From positions 4,927,001 to 4,991,000 of the forward strand of contig NZ_CP042906.1 of NCBI RefSeq assembly GCF_008728855.1: a stretch of DNA of 64,000 bases, read 5' to 3'. The notes under the pieces were generated by a model. It saw only the letters and a list, made by a program, of their open reading frames with translations. It made no database searches and was not told the DNA's origin. This DNA comes from Hypericibacter terrae (GTDB lineage Bacteria; Pseudomonadota; Alphaproteobacteria; Dongiales; Dongiaceae). A program made the position numbers and the translations under genes. Of the stretch, positions 55,070-64,000 are shown piece by piece; position 1 is the stretch's first letter, and each line of letters opens with the position of its first letter.

Positions 55070-55592
55070 CGGCGGCCGGCCGTTCCAGCGCGTAGCCCCA
55101 CTCGCCATCGAGATCGAGGGACCGTGCGCGGAGGAAGCCCAGCGCCGCAAGCAATCGCTGCGACGGGCCGTTGCCGGGCAGCGTGCCGGCGACGACGCGC
55201 CGCTTGCCGCGGGCCGCGAAGAGATAGGCGATCAGCCCCGCCGCCGCCTCGCGCGCGAGGCCCCGACCCTGCCAATCGGGTGCCAGCGTATAGCCGATGC
55301 GGGCCTCCGCCGGATCCGCCGCCGGCGTGAAGAGCCCGATATCGCCGACCAGCCGATCGCCGTCCTTGAGCGCAATCCCGATCTGGAACCAGCGGCCGGG
55401 CCAGTCTGGATCGAGCCAGGCCATCTCCGCAATGAGGGCCGCGGCATCGGTGGGCGCGAAGCGCGACCAGCCCTGCCAAGGCAGGACATCAGGATGGGCG
55501 CGGTAGGAGACTAGGTCTGGCAGGTCGCGAGCCTGGAGCCGGCGCAAGGCCAGCCGCTTGGTTTCGATCCGGGTGAAGGCACAATCGGGCAT
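55056..55592 (-). CDS. GNAT-family N-acetyltransferase
   Basis: The 178-residue protein has a RimJ/RimL-type GNAT layout: FTRIETKRLALRRLQARDL, ARIGYTLAPDWQGRGLAREAAAGLIAYLF (acetyl-CoA pyrophosphate loop), and GNGPSQRLLAALGF near the end. The target is unknown. The 3' end overlaps the convergent petA gene by 14 bases. The start at 55592 is supported by homology; the frame upstream is not GNAT-like. Confidence 0.9.
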   Translation of the reverse strand: MPDCAFTRIETKRLALRRLQARDLPDLVSYRAHPDVLPWQGWSRFAPTDAAALIAEMAWLDPDWPGRWFQIGIALKDGDRLVGDIGLFTPAADPAEARIGYTLAPDWQGRGLAREAAAGLIAYLFAARGKRRVVAGTLPGNGPSQRLLAALGFLRARSLDLDGEWGYALERPAAAKVG

Positions 55593-55652
55593 GGCGCGAT
55601 CCAGTGACTTTCTCGAACCCTCAACCAACCATGGCAGCCACACAAAAGAAAA

Positions 55653-55681
55653 GGGCCGCACCCCCTTAAGGGATGCGGCCC
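55653..55681 (-). terminator. groESL terminator
   Basis: On the minus strand GGGCCGCA and its complement frame an inner stem CCCTT/AAGGG, followed by TTTTCTTTTG. It lies 38 bases beyond the groL stop and is a clear rho-independent terminator. Confidence 0.85.
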
Positions 55682-55719
55682 CGTTTCTATCGGCCTCGAG
55701 GGCCGGGCTACCGAACTTC

Positions 55720-57396
<1,677 letters not shown>

Positions 57397-57404
57397 TCAA
57401 ACTC

Positions 57405-57722
57405 TCAGGCGACTTTCTTCTTCGAGGCCTTGGCGCCTTCGACGATGCCCATGATGTCGGACTCCTTCATGATCAGGAGCTCCTCGCCATCGAGCTTCAC
57501 CTCGGTCCCGGACCACTTGCCGAACAGGATGATGTCGCCGGCCTTCACATCGAGCGGGACCAGCTTGCCATCCTCGTTCCGGGCGCCCGGACCGACGGCG
57601 ATCACTTCGCCCTGCATCGGCTTTTCCTTGGCGGTGTCCGGAATGATGATGCCGCCGGCGGTCTTGGTTTCTTCCTCGACCCGGCGCACCACGACGCGGT
57701 CATGCAGCGGACGGAAATGCAT
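57405..57722 (-). CDS. groS: 10 kDa co-chaperonin GroES
   Basis: This is the heptameric lid of the GroEL chamber. The 105-residue product has the N-terminus [24 protein letters not shown] with the mobile loop (about 17-33), and [16 protein letters not shown] lies seven bases before the ATG. The C-terminus has a Lys-rich extension ([10 protein letters not shown]) beyond the usual end. Confidence 0.98.
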   Translation of the reverse strand: MHFRPLHDRVVVRRVEEETKTAGGIIIPDTAKEKPMQGEVIAVGPGARNEDGKLVPLDVKAGDIILFGKWSGTEVKLDGEELLIMKESDIMGIVEGAKASKKKVA

Positions 57723-57786
57723 GGATAAACCTCCACAAGTCTCTGATTTCGTTGAAGACCGGCAGCCTCCGCGGTTTCTGCCGCTG

Positions 57787-57813
57787 TTAGCACTCCCGGT
57801 CGGTGAGTGCCAG
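57787..57813. promoter_or_regulatory. CIRCE element (HrcA operator) of groESL
   Basis: TTAGCACTC and GAGTGCCAG, separated by nine bases, match the CIRCE consensus with one arm two bases off. The site is about 65 bases upstream of the groS start. It indicates repression by HrcA and heat-shock induction. Confidence 0.93.
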
Positions 57814-58048
57814 CGATGTAGGCCCAGCGCGAACCCGAGTCAAGTGCCCCTGCCGCGATTCAGGGCTTGATTGGAGCGATTCCAGCGAGGCGGCGTTGAC
57901 CAGAAGCGCCTCGCAACCGCCTGGAATCATTGGCAGCAGTCCGAGAACCCGGCTGCTAGACCATTGGTTTAATTAATTATTTTCTTCTTTGCCGGACGAT
58001 GACCGGTGAAGATGGGGAGGCGCCTCCGATTCGAAGGGAGAACCCCGG
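57814..58048. other. Intergenic region between groESL and usg
   Basis: This divergent intergenic stretch has no gene. An AT-rich patch at about 57965-57990 and a GGGAG site at 58036-58040 are likely promoter and ribosome-binding elements for usg. Confidence 0.5.
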
Positions 58049-58309
58049 ATGACGCTTCAGTTGCAGCTCAAAGACTACCGCCTCACAACGGCGGAGATCC
58101 TCTACCACCTGCCGGATCACCCGCAGATCCTGCAGAGCTTCGTCTGGCAGGATTACGACCTGGCCCCGGACTTCCCGACCCTGCGGCGCTTCCTGGACTT
58201 CTGGCGGCGCTCGCTCGACGGCAAGCTTCATTCGGTCAAGGTCGCCTCGAACAAGCTGATCCAGCCGGCGAGCGTCAGGATGCCGGAGGCCTATCTGACG
58301 CTGCACTGA
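58049..58309 (+). CDS. usg: Usg family protein
   Basis: This is a small 86-residue protein of the alphaproteobacterial Usg family, named for its position near trp genes in some species; its function is unknown. LQLKDYRLTTAEILYHLPDHP and FVWQDYDLAPDFPTLRRFLDFW are the family core, and KLHSVKVASNKLI the end. The ATG at 58049 follows GGGAG. It is not next to trp genes here. Confidence 0.9.
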   Translation: MTLQLQLKDYRLTTAEILYHLPDHPQILQSFVWQDYDLAPDFPTLRRFLDFWRRSLDGKLHSVKVASNKLIQPASVRMPEAYLTLH

Positions 58310-58473
58310 TCGCGGCAGTCAGTTCCGGTCCGCCCGCCCCGCCCGGCCTTTAGCCGCCGGCCGGTTGCCAGGGGTCATCCCGAGAGCGGGTTCATCCCGC
58401 AGGCGGCACCTGTCCCCCGCGACAAGCCCGGCCTTGCCGCCGGCCCGGCCCTTCGCTAAATCCCGCAGGCATC

Positions 58474-59571
58474 ATGCGGGCCCTTTCCCCCAGTTCCCCC
58501 TTCGATATCGCCGACCCCGAGCGGCGGCACGAGCTCGTCCGGCGCAACGACCGCGCGATCGGCCTGTGGCTCCTCGCCTGCTGCGCCATGGTCTTCGTCA
58601 TGGTGGTGTTGGGCGGCGTCACGCGGCTCACCCAGTCGGGCCTCTCGATCATGGAATGGGCGCCGCTGCGCGGCGCGCTGCCGCCGATGAGCGAGGCCGA
58701 ATGGCAGCGAATCTTCGCCCTCTATCAGCAGATCCCCGAATATCAGCAGATCAATCACGGCATGACGCTCGCCGAGTTCCAGGGGATCTTCTGGTGGGAA
58801 TGGGCGCACCGGCTCTGGGGCCGGCTGATCGGCGTGGTGTTCCTGGTCCCGTTCCTCTGGTTCCTGCTGCGCGGGCGCATCCGCCGCGGGCTGGCGCCGC
58901 GCCTCACGCTGCTGTTCGCGCTGGGGGCCGCGCAAGGGGCGCTCGGCTGGTTCATGGTGGCGAGCGGCTTCGCCGACCGCGTCGATGTCAGCCAGTACCG
59001 CCTGGTGGCGCATCTGGTTCTCGCGCTGGCGATCTATGTCGCGATGCTCTGGACGGCGCTGGGCCTGCTGCGCGCGCGCGAACGCTGGCCGGTGCCATGC
59101 CGTCTCTTTCCCCATCTCCTCACGGCGCTGGCGCTGCTCGGCCTCACCATCGTCATGGGCGGCTTCACCGCCGGGCTTCATGGCGGGCTCGTCTATAACA
59201 GCTTCCCGCTGATGGGCGGCGAGCTGGCGCCCTCCGATCTCTGGGCCATGGTTCCCGGCTGGATCAATCTGTTCGAGAACCCGCCGGCGGCCCAGTTCGT
59301 CCACCGCTGGCTCGCGATCGCGACGATGCTGACGGTGTTGGCGCTGGGCTGGCGCGACCGCGCGACCGGCAGCCTGCCGGTGCGTCTCGCCACAGCCATG
59401 GCCTTGCTTCAGGTGGGCCTGGGTATTGCAACGCTGCTGCTGCTTGTCCCCGTGCCGCTGGCGGCACTGCATCAGGCGGGCGCGGTGACGCTGCTGACGC
59501 TCGTCGTCTGGGCACTGCATGACGCGCATGGTGATCGCGAAGTCGTCGTCGCCGGCAGCGGCGCCCGATGA
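58474..59571 (+). CDS. ctaA: Heme A synthase (COX15/CtaA)
   Basis: This enzyme oxidises heme O to heme A for aa3-type cytochrome oxidase. The 365-residue inner-membrane protein has eight predicted helices. The heme-binding His residues lie in the EWAHRLWGR, RLVAHLVLA, FVHRWLA and AALHQAGA segments, with the family start GGVTRLTQSGLSIMEW. Its stop overlaps the next start in ATGA at 59568-59571, so the downstream GTPase is translated from the same message. Confidence 0.96.
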   Translation: MRALSPSSPFDIADPERRHELVRRNDRAIGLWLLACCAMVFVMVVLGGVTRLTQSGLSIMEWAPLRGALPPMSEAEWQRIFALYQQIPEYQQINHGMTLAEFQGIFWWEWAHRLWGRLIGVVFLVPFLWFLLRGRIRRGLAPRLTLLFALGAAQGALGWFMVASGFADRVDVSQYRLVAHLVLALAIYVAMLWTALGLLRARERWPVPCRLFPHLLTALALLGLTIVMGGFTAGLHGGLVYNSFPLMGGELAPSDLWAMVPGWINLFENPPAAQFVHRWLAIATMLTVLALGWRDRATGSLPVRLATAMALLQVGLGIATLLLLVPVPLAALHQAGAVTLLTLVVWALHDAHGDREVVVAGSGAR

Positions 59572-60653
59572 GCCGCGACGACATCCTGCCCGAGGAGCGG
59601 TTGCCGGCGAGCCTGCTCACTGGATTCCTCGGCTCCGGCAAGACCACGCTGCTCTCGAAGCTGCTGCGCCAGCCGGCCCTGGCCGAGACCGCCGTTGTCA
59701 TCAACGAGTTCGGCGAGATCGGTCTCGATCACCACCTGGTCGAGAACGCGCCGGAGCAGACCGTGCTGCTCGACAGCGGCTGCCTCTGCTGCAGCATCCG
59801 CGGCGATCTGATCGACACGCTGCGCTCGCTGTTCCGCCGCCGCGTCAAGGGCGAGGTGCCGCCCTTCAAGCGGGTGGTGATCGAAAGCACCGGCCTCGCC
59901 GATCCGGCGCCGATCCTGCAGACGCTCATGTCCGATCCGTTGCTGGCCGACCGCTTCCGTCTCGACGGCGTCATCACGACGGTCGACGCGGTCAACGGCA
60001 TGGACCAGCTCGACCGCTATTTCGAATCGGTGAAGCAGGCGGCGGTCGCCGACCGGCTGGTGCTGACCAAGACAGATCTTGCGACACCGGCGCAGCTGGC
60101 GGCCTTGCGGGCTCGCCTCCGCCAGCTCAACCCTGCAGCCCCGCAGATCCTGGCGCGCCAAGGCGAGGTCGATGGCGCCGCGCTGTTCGATGCCGGCCTG
60201 TTCAACCCGGCGCTCAAGACGCCCGATGTGCAGGGCTGGCTGCGCGCCGAAGCCTACGACCCGCGCGAGGCCGACGAAGACCATGGCCACGCGCATCATC
60301 ACGGTCACGGCCATGCCCATGAGCAGACCGCGCTCGACCCCAACCGCCATGATGCCCATATTCGCGCCTTCTGCGTCACGACCGAGCGTCCGCTCGACTG
60401 GCAGCGTTTCACCCGCTTCATCGAGACGCTGATCGCACGCGACGGCGACCGGCTCCTGCGCATCAAGGGGATCTTGAATGTCGACGGGTTCGACACGCCG
60501 GTCGCGGTGCATGGCGTGCAGCATCTCTTCCATCCGCCGGCCCTGCTGCCGGCCTGGCCCGACGCCGACCGCCGCTCGCGGCTTGTCCTGATCGTCAAGG
60601 ATCTGGCCGAGCCCGGGATTCGCCAGGAATTCTCGGCCGTTACAGCCGGCTGA
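59568..60653 (+). CDS. CobW/COG0523-type G3E metal-chaperone GTPase
   Basis: The 361-residue GTPase has Walker A GFLGSGKTT (19-27), the CLCC metal motif (Cys72, Cys74, Cys75), ESTGLADPAP switch, and the guanine motif TKTD. A His-rich metal-binding stretch lies near residues 241-254 (HGHAHHHGHGHAHE), followed by the CobW C-terminal domain with LLRIKGILNVDG. Members insert or distribute zinc, cobalt or other metals. Translational coupling to ctaA suggests a role tied to cytochrome oxidase or heme enzyme maturation, though that is inference. Confidence 0.93.
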   Translation: MSRDDILPEERLPASLLTGFLGSGKTTLLSKLLRQPALAETAVVINEFGEIGLDHHLVENAPEQTVLLDSGCLCCSIRGDLIDTLRSLFRRRVKGEVPPFKRVVIESTGLADPAPILQTLMSDPLLADRFRLDGVITTVDAVNGMDQLDRYFESVKQAAVADRLVLTKTDLATPAQLAALRARLRQLNPAAPQILARQGEVDGAALFDAGLFNPALKTPDVQGWLRAEAYDPREADEDHGHAHHHGHGHAHEQTALDPNRHDAHIRAFCVTTERPLDWQRFTRFIETLIARDGDRLLRIKGILNVDGFDTPVAVHGVQHLFHPPALLPAWPDADRRSRLVLIVKDLAEPGIRQEFSAVTAG

Positions 60654-60789
60654 ACGGCCCCCTTCGCGGCGTCTTGAAGCCGCCGCCCTTTGCCAATTCC
60701 AGGCTCTCAGGCTAGGTTGCCTGTCGCAGCGGCCCGAACGCCAATCAGGGCCGAAACATCGAATCATGAAACAGGACGAGGAGGCTGGA

Positions 60790-61956
60790 ATGTCGGGGAT
60801 CAGACTGGGCGCGTTGACGGGAATTACCGCGTTTGCCGCCCTGGCCATGGCCACGGGCATCGCGAAGGCGGAGATGATGTCCAAGGTCGGCCCGGGCGAA
60901 GGCGAAGTCGCGATCGTGGCCTGGCCCGGCTATGTCGAGCGGGGCGACACCGACAAGAATTATGACTGGGTCACCGATTTCGAGAAGCAGACCGGCTGCA
61001 AGGTGACTGTGAAGACCGCAGGCACCTCGGACGAGATGGTCTCGCTCATGAACGCCGGCGGCTTCGACCTGGTCACGGCCTCGGGCGACGCCACGCTTCG
61101 CCTGATCGCGGGCGGCAAGGTGCAACAGATCAACACCGACCTGATCCCGAGCTGGAACACGATCGACAAGCGCCTCCAGAACGGCGCCTGGCACACGGTC
61201 GGCGGCAAGCATTTCGGCGTGCCCTATCAGTGGGGCCCGAACGTGCTGATGTACAACACCACGGTCTTCAAGGAACCGCCGAAGACCTGGGCCGTCGTGT
61301 TCGAGGAGCAGAAGCTGCCCGACGGCAAATCCAACCAGGGCCGGGTCGAGGCTTATTCCGGCCCGATCTACATCGCCGACGCCGCGCTCTATCTGAAGAA
61401 GCATCAGCCGGCGCTCGGCATCGACGATCCCTATGAGCTGACGCAGGAGCAGTTCGACGCCGCGGTCAACCTGCTCAAGGCGCAGCGCAAGCTCGTCTTC
61501 AAATACTGGGGCGATTCCACGGCCCAGACCGAGGACTTCAAGAACGAAGGCGTCGTGGCCTCGACCTCCTGGCCCTATCAGGCCAATCTGCTCGCCGGCG
61601 AAGGCCAGCCCATCGGCATGACGGTGCCGGAGGAAGGCGCCACCGGTTGGGCCGACACGACGATGATGCATTCGCAGGCGCCGCATCCGAATTGCGCCTA
61701 CATGTGGCTCGAGCATTCGCTGAACAAGAAGCTGCAGGGCGACCTCGCCTCCTGGTTCGGCTCGGTGCCGGTGGTGCCCGACGCCTGCAAAGACAACGCG
61801 CTGCTCGGCGAGAAGGGCTGCGAAGCCAACGGCGTCGAGAACTTCGACAAGATCTCGTTCTGGAAGACTCCGGTCGCCGATTGCGGCAACGGCAAGAAAT
61901 GCGTGCCGTACAAGGACTGGACGTCGACGTTCCTCGCCATCCAGAGCGGACAGTAA
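60790..61956 (+). CDS. Polyamine-type ABC importer substrate-binding protein
   Basis: This periplasmic PotD/PotF-like receptor is 388 residues long with a signal peptide (MSGIRLGALTGITAFAALAMATGIAKAE). VAIVAWPGYVERGDTDKNYDWV, GGFDLVTASGDATLRLI, YGVPYQWGPNVLMYN-like GVPYQWGPNVLMYN, and the NCAYMWLEHSLN segments follow the family. Two pairs of cysteines near the C-terminus may form disulfides. The start at 60790 has GAGGAGG five bases upstream. The receptor is separated from the ATPase gene by 78 bases; ligand could be a polyamine or an opine-like cation. Confidence 0.92.
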   Translation: MSGIRLGALTGITAFAALAMATGIAKAEMMSKVGPGEGEVAIVAWPGYVERGDTDKNYDWVTDFEKQTGCKVTVKTAGTSDEMVSLMNAGGFDLVTASGDATLRLIAGGKVQQINTDLIPSWNTIDKRLQNGAWHTVGGKHFGVPYQWGPNVLMYNTTVFKEPPKTWAVVFEEQKLPDGKSNQGRVEAYSGPIYIADAALYLKKHQPALGIDDPYELTQEQFDAAVNLLKAQRKLVFKYWGDSTAQTEDFKNEGVVASTSWPYQANLLAGEGQPIGMTVPEEGATGWADTTMMHSQAPHPNCAYMWLEHSLNKKLQGDLASWFGSVPVVPDACKDNALLGEKGCEANGVENFDKISFWKTPVADCGNGKKCVPYKDWTSTFLAIQSGQ

Positions 61957-62034
61957 ACTGCCTTCTCAGGGGCGGGCGCCGGCCAAGACCGACCGGCGCC
62001 CGCCCGTTTCGTTTCAGGCCCTTTTCAGACCGCG

Positions 62035-63087
62035 ATGACCAAAGCCTCCACATCCGCCGTTTCCTTCCGGCAGGTGAGCCGCCATTACGGCGAGGTTCGC
62101 GCCGCCGACAATGTCAGCTTCGATATCGAGGACGGCGAATTCTTCGCCATGCTGGGCCCCTCGGGCTCGGGCAAGACCACCTGCCTGCGCCTGATCGCGG
62201 GCTTCGAGCAGCCGACCTCGGGCGACATCCTGATCCACGGCAAATCGGTCGCGGGCGTGCCGCCTTATGAGCGCGACGTCAACACCGTGTTCCAGGATTA
62301 CGCCCTCTTCCCGCATATGAATGTCGCGGACAATGTCGCCTACGGCCCGATGATCCGCGGCGAGCCCAAGGCGCAGCGGCTGCGCGAGGCCGAGGAAATG
62401 CTGCGCATGGTGGCGCTCGAGGGATTGGGCGCGCGCAAGCCGAACCAGCTCTCGGGCGGCCAGCGCCAGCGCGTGGCGCTCGCGCGCGCGCTCATCAACA
62501 AGCCGAGCCTGCTGCTGCTGGACGAGCCGCTGGGCGCGCTCGATCTCAAGCTGCGCGAGCAGATGCAGGTCGAGCTCAAGGCGATCCAGCGGCGCGTCGG
62601 CATCACATTCATCTATGTGACCCACGACCAGGGCGAGGCGCTCGGCATGAGCGACCGCGTGGCCGTCTTCAACCGGGGCCGCATCGAGCAGATCGGCTCG
62701 CCGGCCGACGTCTACGAGCATCCGGCCTCGGCCTTCGTCGCGGGTTTCGTCGGCGTCTCCAACATCCTCACCGGTGCGGCGGCCCGCTCGATCGCCGGCG
62801 CGCCCGCGGCCTTCTCGATCCGGCCGGAGAAGATCACCCTGGTGGCGGGCGGCGAGGAAGCCCCGCCGCCGGGCGCCTGCGTCGCGCGCGGCAAGATCGA
62901 CAGCCTGCTCTATCTGGGCTCTTCGACCCGGTTCAACGTGGCGCTCGAAGGCGGCGGCGAGCTCACCGTGATCGAGCAGAACCGCAGCGGCGGCGCCCGC
63001 GGCGGTGCCGAGATGCAGGGCCGGCCCGTGCTGCTCTGGTGGCGCCGGGACCACATGCAGGGCATGGTGGAGAGCTCCTCCGCATGA
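62035..63087 (+). CDS. Polyamine-type ABC importer ATPase (PotA type)
   Basis: The 350-residue ATPase has Walker A GPSGSGKTT near residue 43, FQDYALFPHMNV, signature [15 protein letters not shown], Walker B LLLLDEPLGALD, and a C-terminal TOBE region (SIRPEKITLV onward). Its stop overlaps the start of the permease gene in ATGA at 63084-63087. Confidence 0.95.
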   Translation: MTKASTSAVSFRQVSRHYGEVRAADNVSFDIEDGEFFAMLGPSGSGKTTCLRLIAGFEQPTSGDILIHGKSVAGVPPYERDVNTVFQDYALFPHMNVADNVAYGPMIRGEPKAQRLREAEEMLRMVALEGLGARKPNQLSGGQRQRVALARALINKPSLLLLDEPLGALDLKLREQMQVELKAIQRRVGITFIYVTHDQGEALGMSDRVAVFNRGRIEQIGSPADVYEHPASAFVAGFVGVSNILTGAAARSIAGAPAAFSIRPEKITLVAGGEEAPPPGACVARGKIDSLLYLGSSTRFNVALEGGGELTVIEQNRSGGARGGAEMQGRPVLLWWRRDHMQGMVESSSA

Positions 63088-64000
63088 GCCTCGACGTCAC
63101 CCTCTCCTCGCCGCTGACGCGCCTGTCCTCGTTCCTCTATCTGCGCCCACGCCTGGTGCTGACCCTGCTGCTGGTCCCGCCCCTGCTGTGGCTCGGCATC
63201 GTCTATCTGGGATCGCTCTTCGCGCTCCTGGCGCAGAGCATCTTCTATATCGACGACTTCAGCGGCCTGACCGTCTATGAGCCGACGCTTCGCACCTATG
63301 CGGAGCTCTTCACCCCGGCCAACCTCACCATCATCCTGCGAACGGTGGTGATGGCGGCGGCCGTCACCGTCGTCTGCGGCACGATCGCCTTCCCGCTCGC
63401 CTATTACATGGCGCGCTATGCCGGCATGAAGGCCAAGGCGATCTTCTATCTCGCCGTGATGCTGCCGCTCTGGTCGAACTATCTGGTGCGCGTCTATTCC
63501 TGGAAGCTGATCCTGGCCAAGGAGGGCGCCATCAGCTGGATCTTCGCACAGTTGCATCTGAGCTGGGTCCTCGACGGGATCCTCGCCATCCCCGTGATCG
63601 GCGGCCCCTCCCTGTCCTCTTCCTATCTCGGCACCGGCCTAGTCTTCACCTATATCTGGCTGCCCTACATGATCTTGCCGGTGGAAGCGGCGCTGGAGCG
63701 TGTGCCGCGCTCGCTGCTCGAGGCCTCGGCCGATCTGGGCGCGAGGCCCAAGGCCACCCTGCGCAAGGTCATCCTGCCGCTCGCGGTTCCCGGCATCGCC
63801 GCCGGCTCGATCTTCACCTTCTCGCTGACCTTGGGCGACTACATCATCCCCAACCTGGTCGGCTCCTCGCGGCCCTTCATCGGCCAGGTGGTCTACAGCC
63901 TGCAGGGCACGGCGGGCAATCTGCCGCTGGCCGCCGCCTTCGCCATGGTGCCGGTGCTGGTGATGGCGGGTTACATCACGCTCGCCAAGCGCTTCGGAGC
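63084..64000 (+). CDS. Polyamine-type ABC importer permease (PotB type), 3' partial
   Basis: The frame runs to the right edge of the window without a stop; 305 codons are visible. Helices lie at about 24-46, 85-109, 118-138 and later, and the EAA loop is SLLEASADLGARPKATLRKVILPLAVPG. The family start follows the ATGA overlap with the ATPase gene. A second permease is expected beyond the window. Confidence 0.94.
   Translation, partial: MSLDVTLSSPLTRLSSFLYLRPRLVLTLLLVPPLLWLGIVYLGSLFALLAQSIFYIDDFSGLTVYEPTLRTYAELFTPANLTIILRTVVMAAAVTVVCGTIAFPLAYYMARYAGMKAKAIFYLAVMLPLWSNYLVRVYSWKLILAKEGAISWIFAQLHLSWVLDGILAIPVIGGPSLSSSYLGTGLVFTYIWLPYMILPVEAALERVPRSLLEASADLGARPKATLRKVILPLAVPGIAAGSIFTFSLTLGDYIIPNLVGSSRPFIGQVVYSLQGTAGNLPLAAAFAMVPVLVMAGYITLAKRFG

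Overview
This window is a GC-rich stretch of bacterial chromosome. It looks like an alphaproteobacterium, most likely of the Rhodospirillales type; that placement is inference. Supporting it are a class I lysyl-tRNA synthetase, a Usg-family protein, a CIRCE-controlled groESL, an HrcA-type heat-shock site, a TIGR01459 HAD hydrolase, a TipF-like EAL protein, heme A synthase with a Rieske protein, and many intergenic REP-like palindromes. I see no tRNA, rRNA, CRISPR array, insertion sequence or phage module. Nearly all DNA is coding. Long antisense open frames opposite real genes are GC-driven shadows and were left out.

Layout. 0-12 kb: a partial phytase-esterase-like gene, cysH, rpmB, then a minus-strand run consisting of methylmalonyl-CoA mutase, a 1199-residue membrane-anchored coiled-coil protein with five 51-residue repeats, a HlyC-fold acyltransferase homologue, an Atm1-type ABC exporter and the mutase chaperone meaB. 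12-21.6 kb: housekeeping and regulatory genes (class V aminotransferase, lone response regulator, HAD hydrolase, degenerate EAL protein, pyrD, an S24/HTH regulator, a branched-chain aminotransferase, a patatin lipase). 21.8-25.3 kb: a minus-strand unit DUF1127 - alpha/beta hydrolase - metY - metA, where MetA carries the residue expected of an acetyltransferase, matching MetY. 25.4-30.6 kb: a signalling region with a BTAD/TolB/TPR regulator, a class III nucleotide cyclase carrying a c-type heme sensor domain, and an ArsR-SRPBCC pair with a perfect operator. This region is bracketed by inverted copies of an intergenic repeat and contains a partial duplication of the cyclase 3' end.

30.9-39.1 kb: class I LysRS, a DinG-type helicase, a flavin reductase of atypical composition, a CBS-CBS-GGDEF protein, and an FAD-dependent oxidoreductase interrupted by one in-frame amber codon. 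39.2-53.5 kb: thirteen co-oriented minus-strand genes for uptake and breakdown of a sugar acid or lactone. They comprise a FadR-type regulator, a small monooxygenase-fold protein, an HpcH/HpaI aldolase, a 2-hydroxyacid dehydrogenase, a complete ABC importer, an apionate-lactonase-like protein, and the full D-erythronate route (OtnK, OtnC, OtnI, DenD) leading to DHAP. 53.7-64 kb: a TerB-like protein, a solitary Rieske protein, a GNAT acetyltransferase, groESL, usg, heme A synthase translationally coupled to a COG0523 metal GTPase, and the start of a polyamine-type ABC importer that runs off the window.

Best candidates for something undescribed are the pairing of the repeat-rich coiled-coil protein with a HlyC-fold acyltransferase homologue that lacks the usual catalytic Asp, the heme-sensing cyclase beside a BTAD/TolB regulator, and the merged lactonase/tetronate catabolic cluster.
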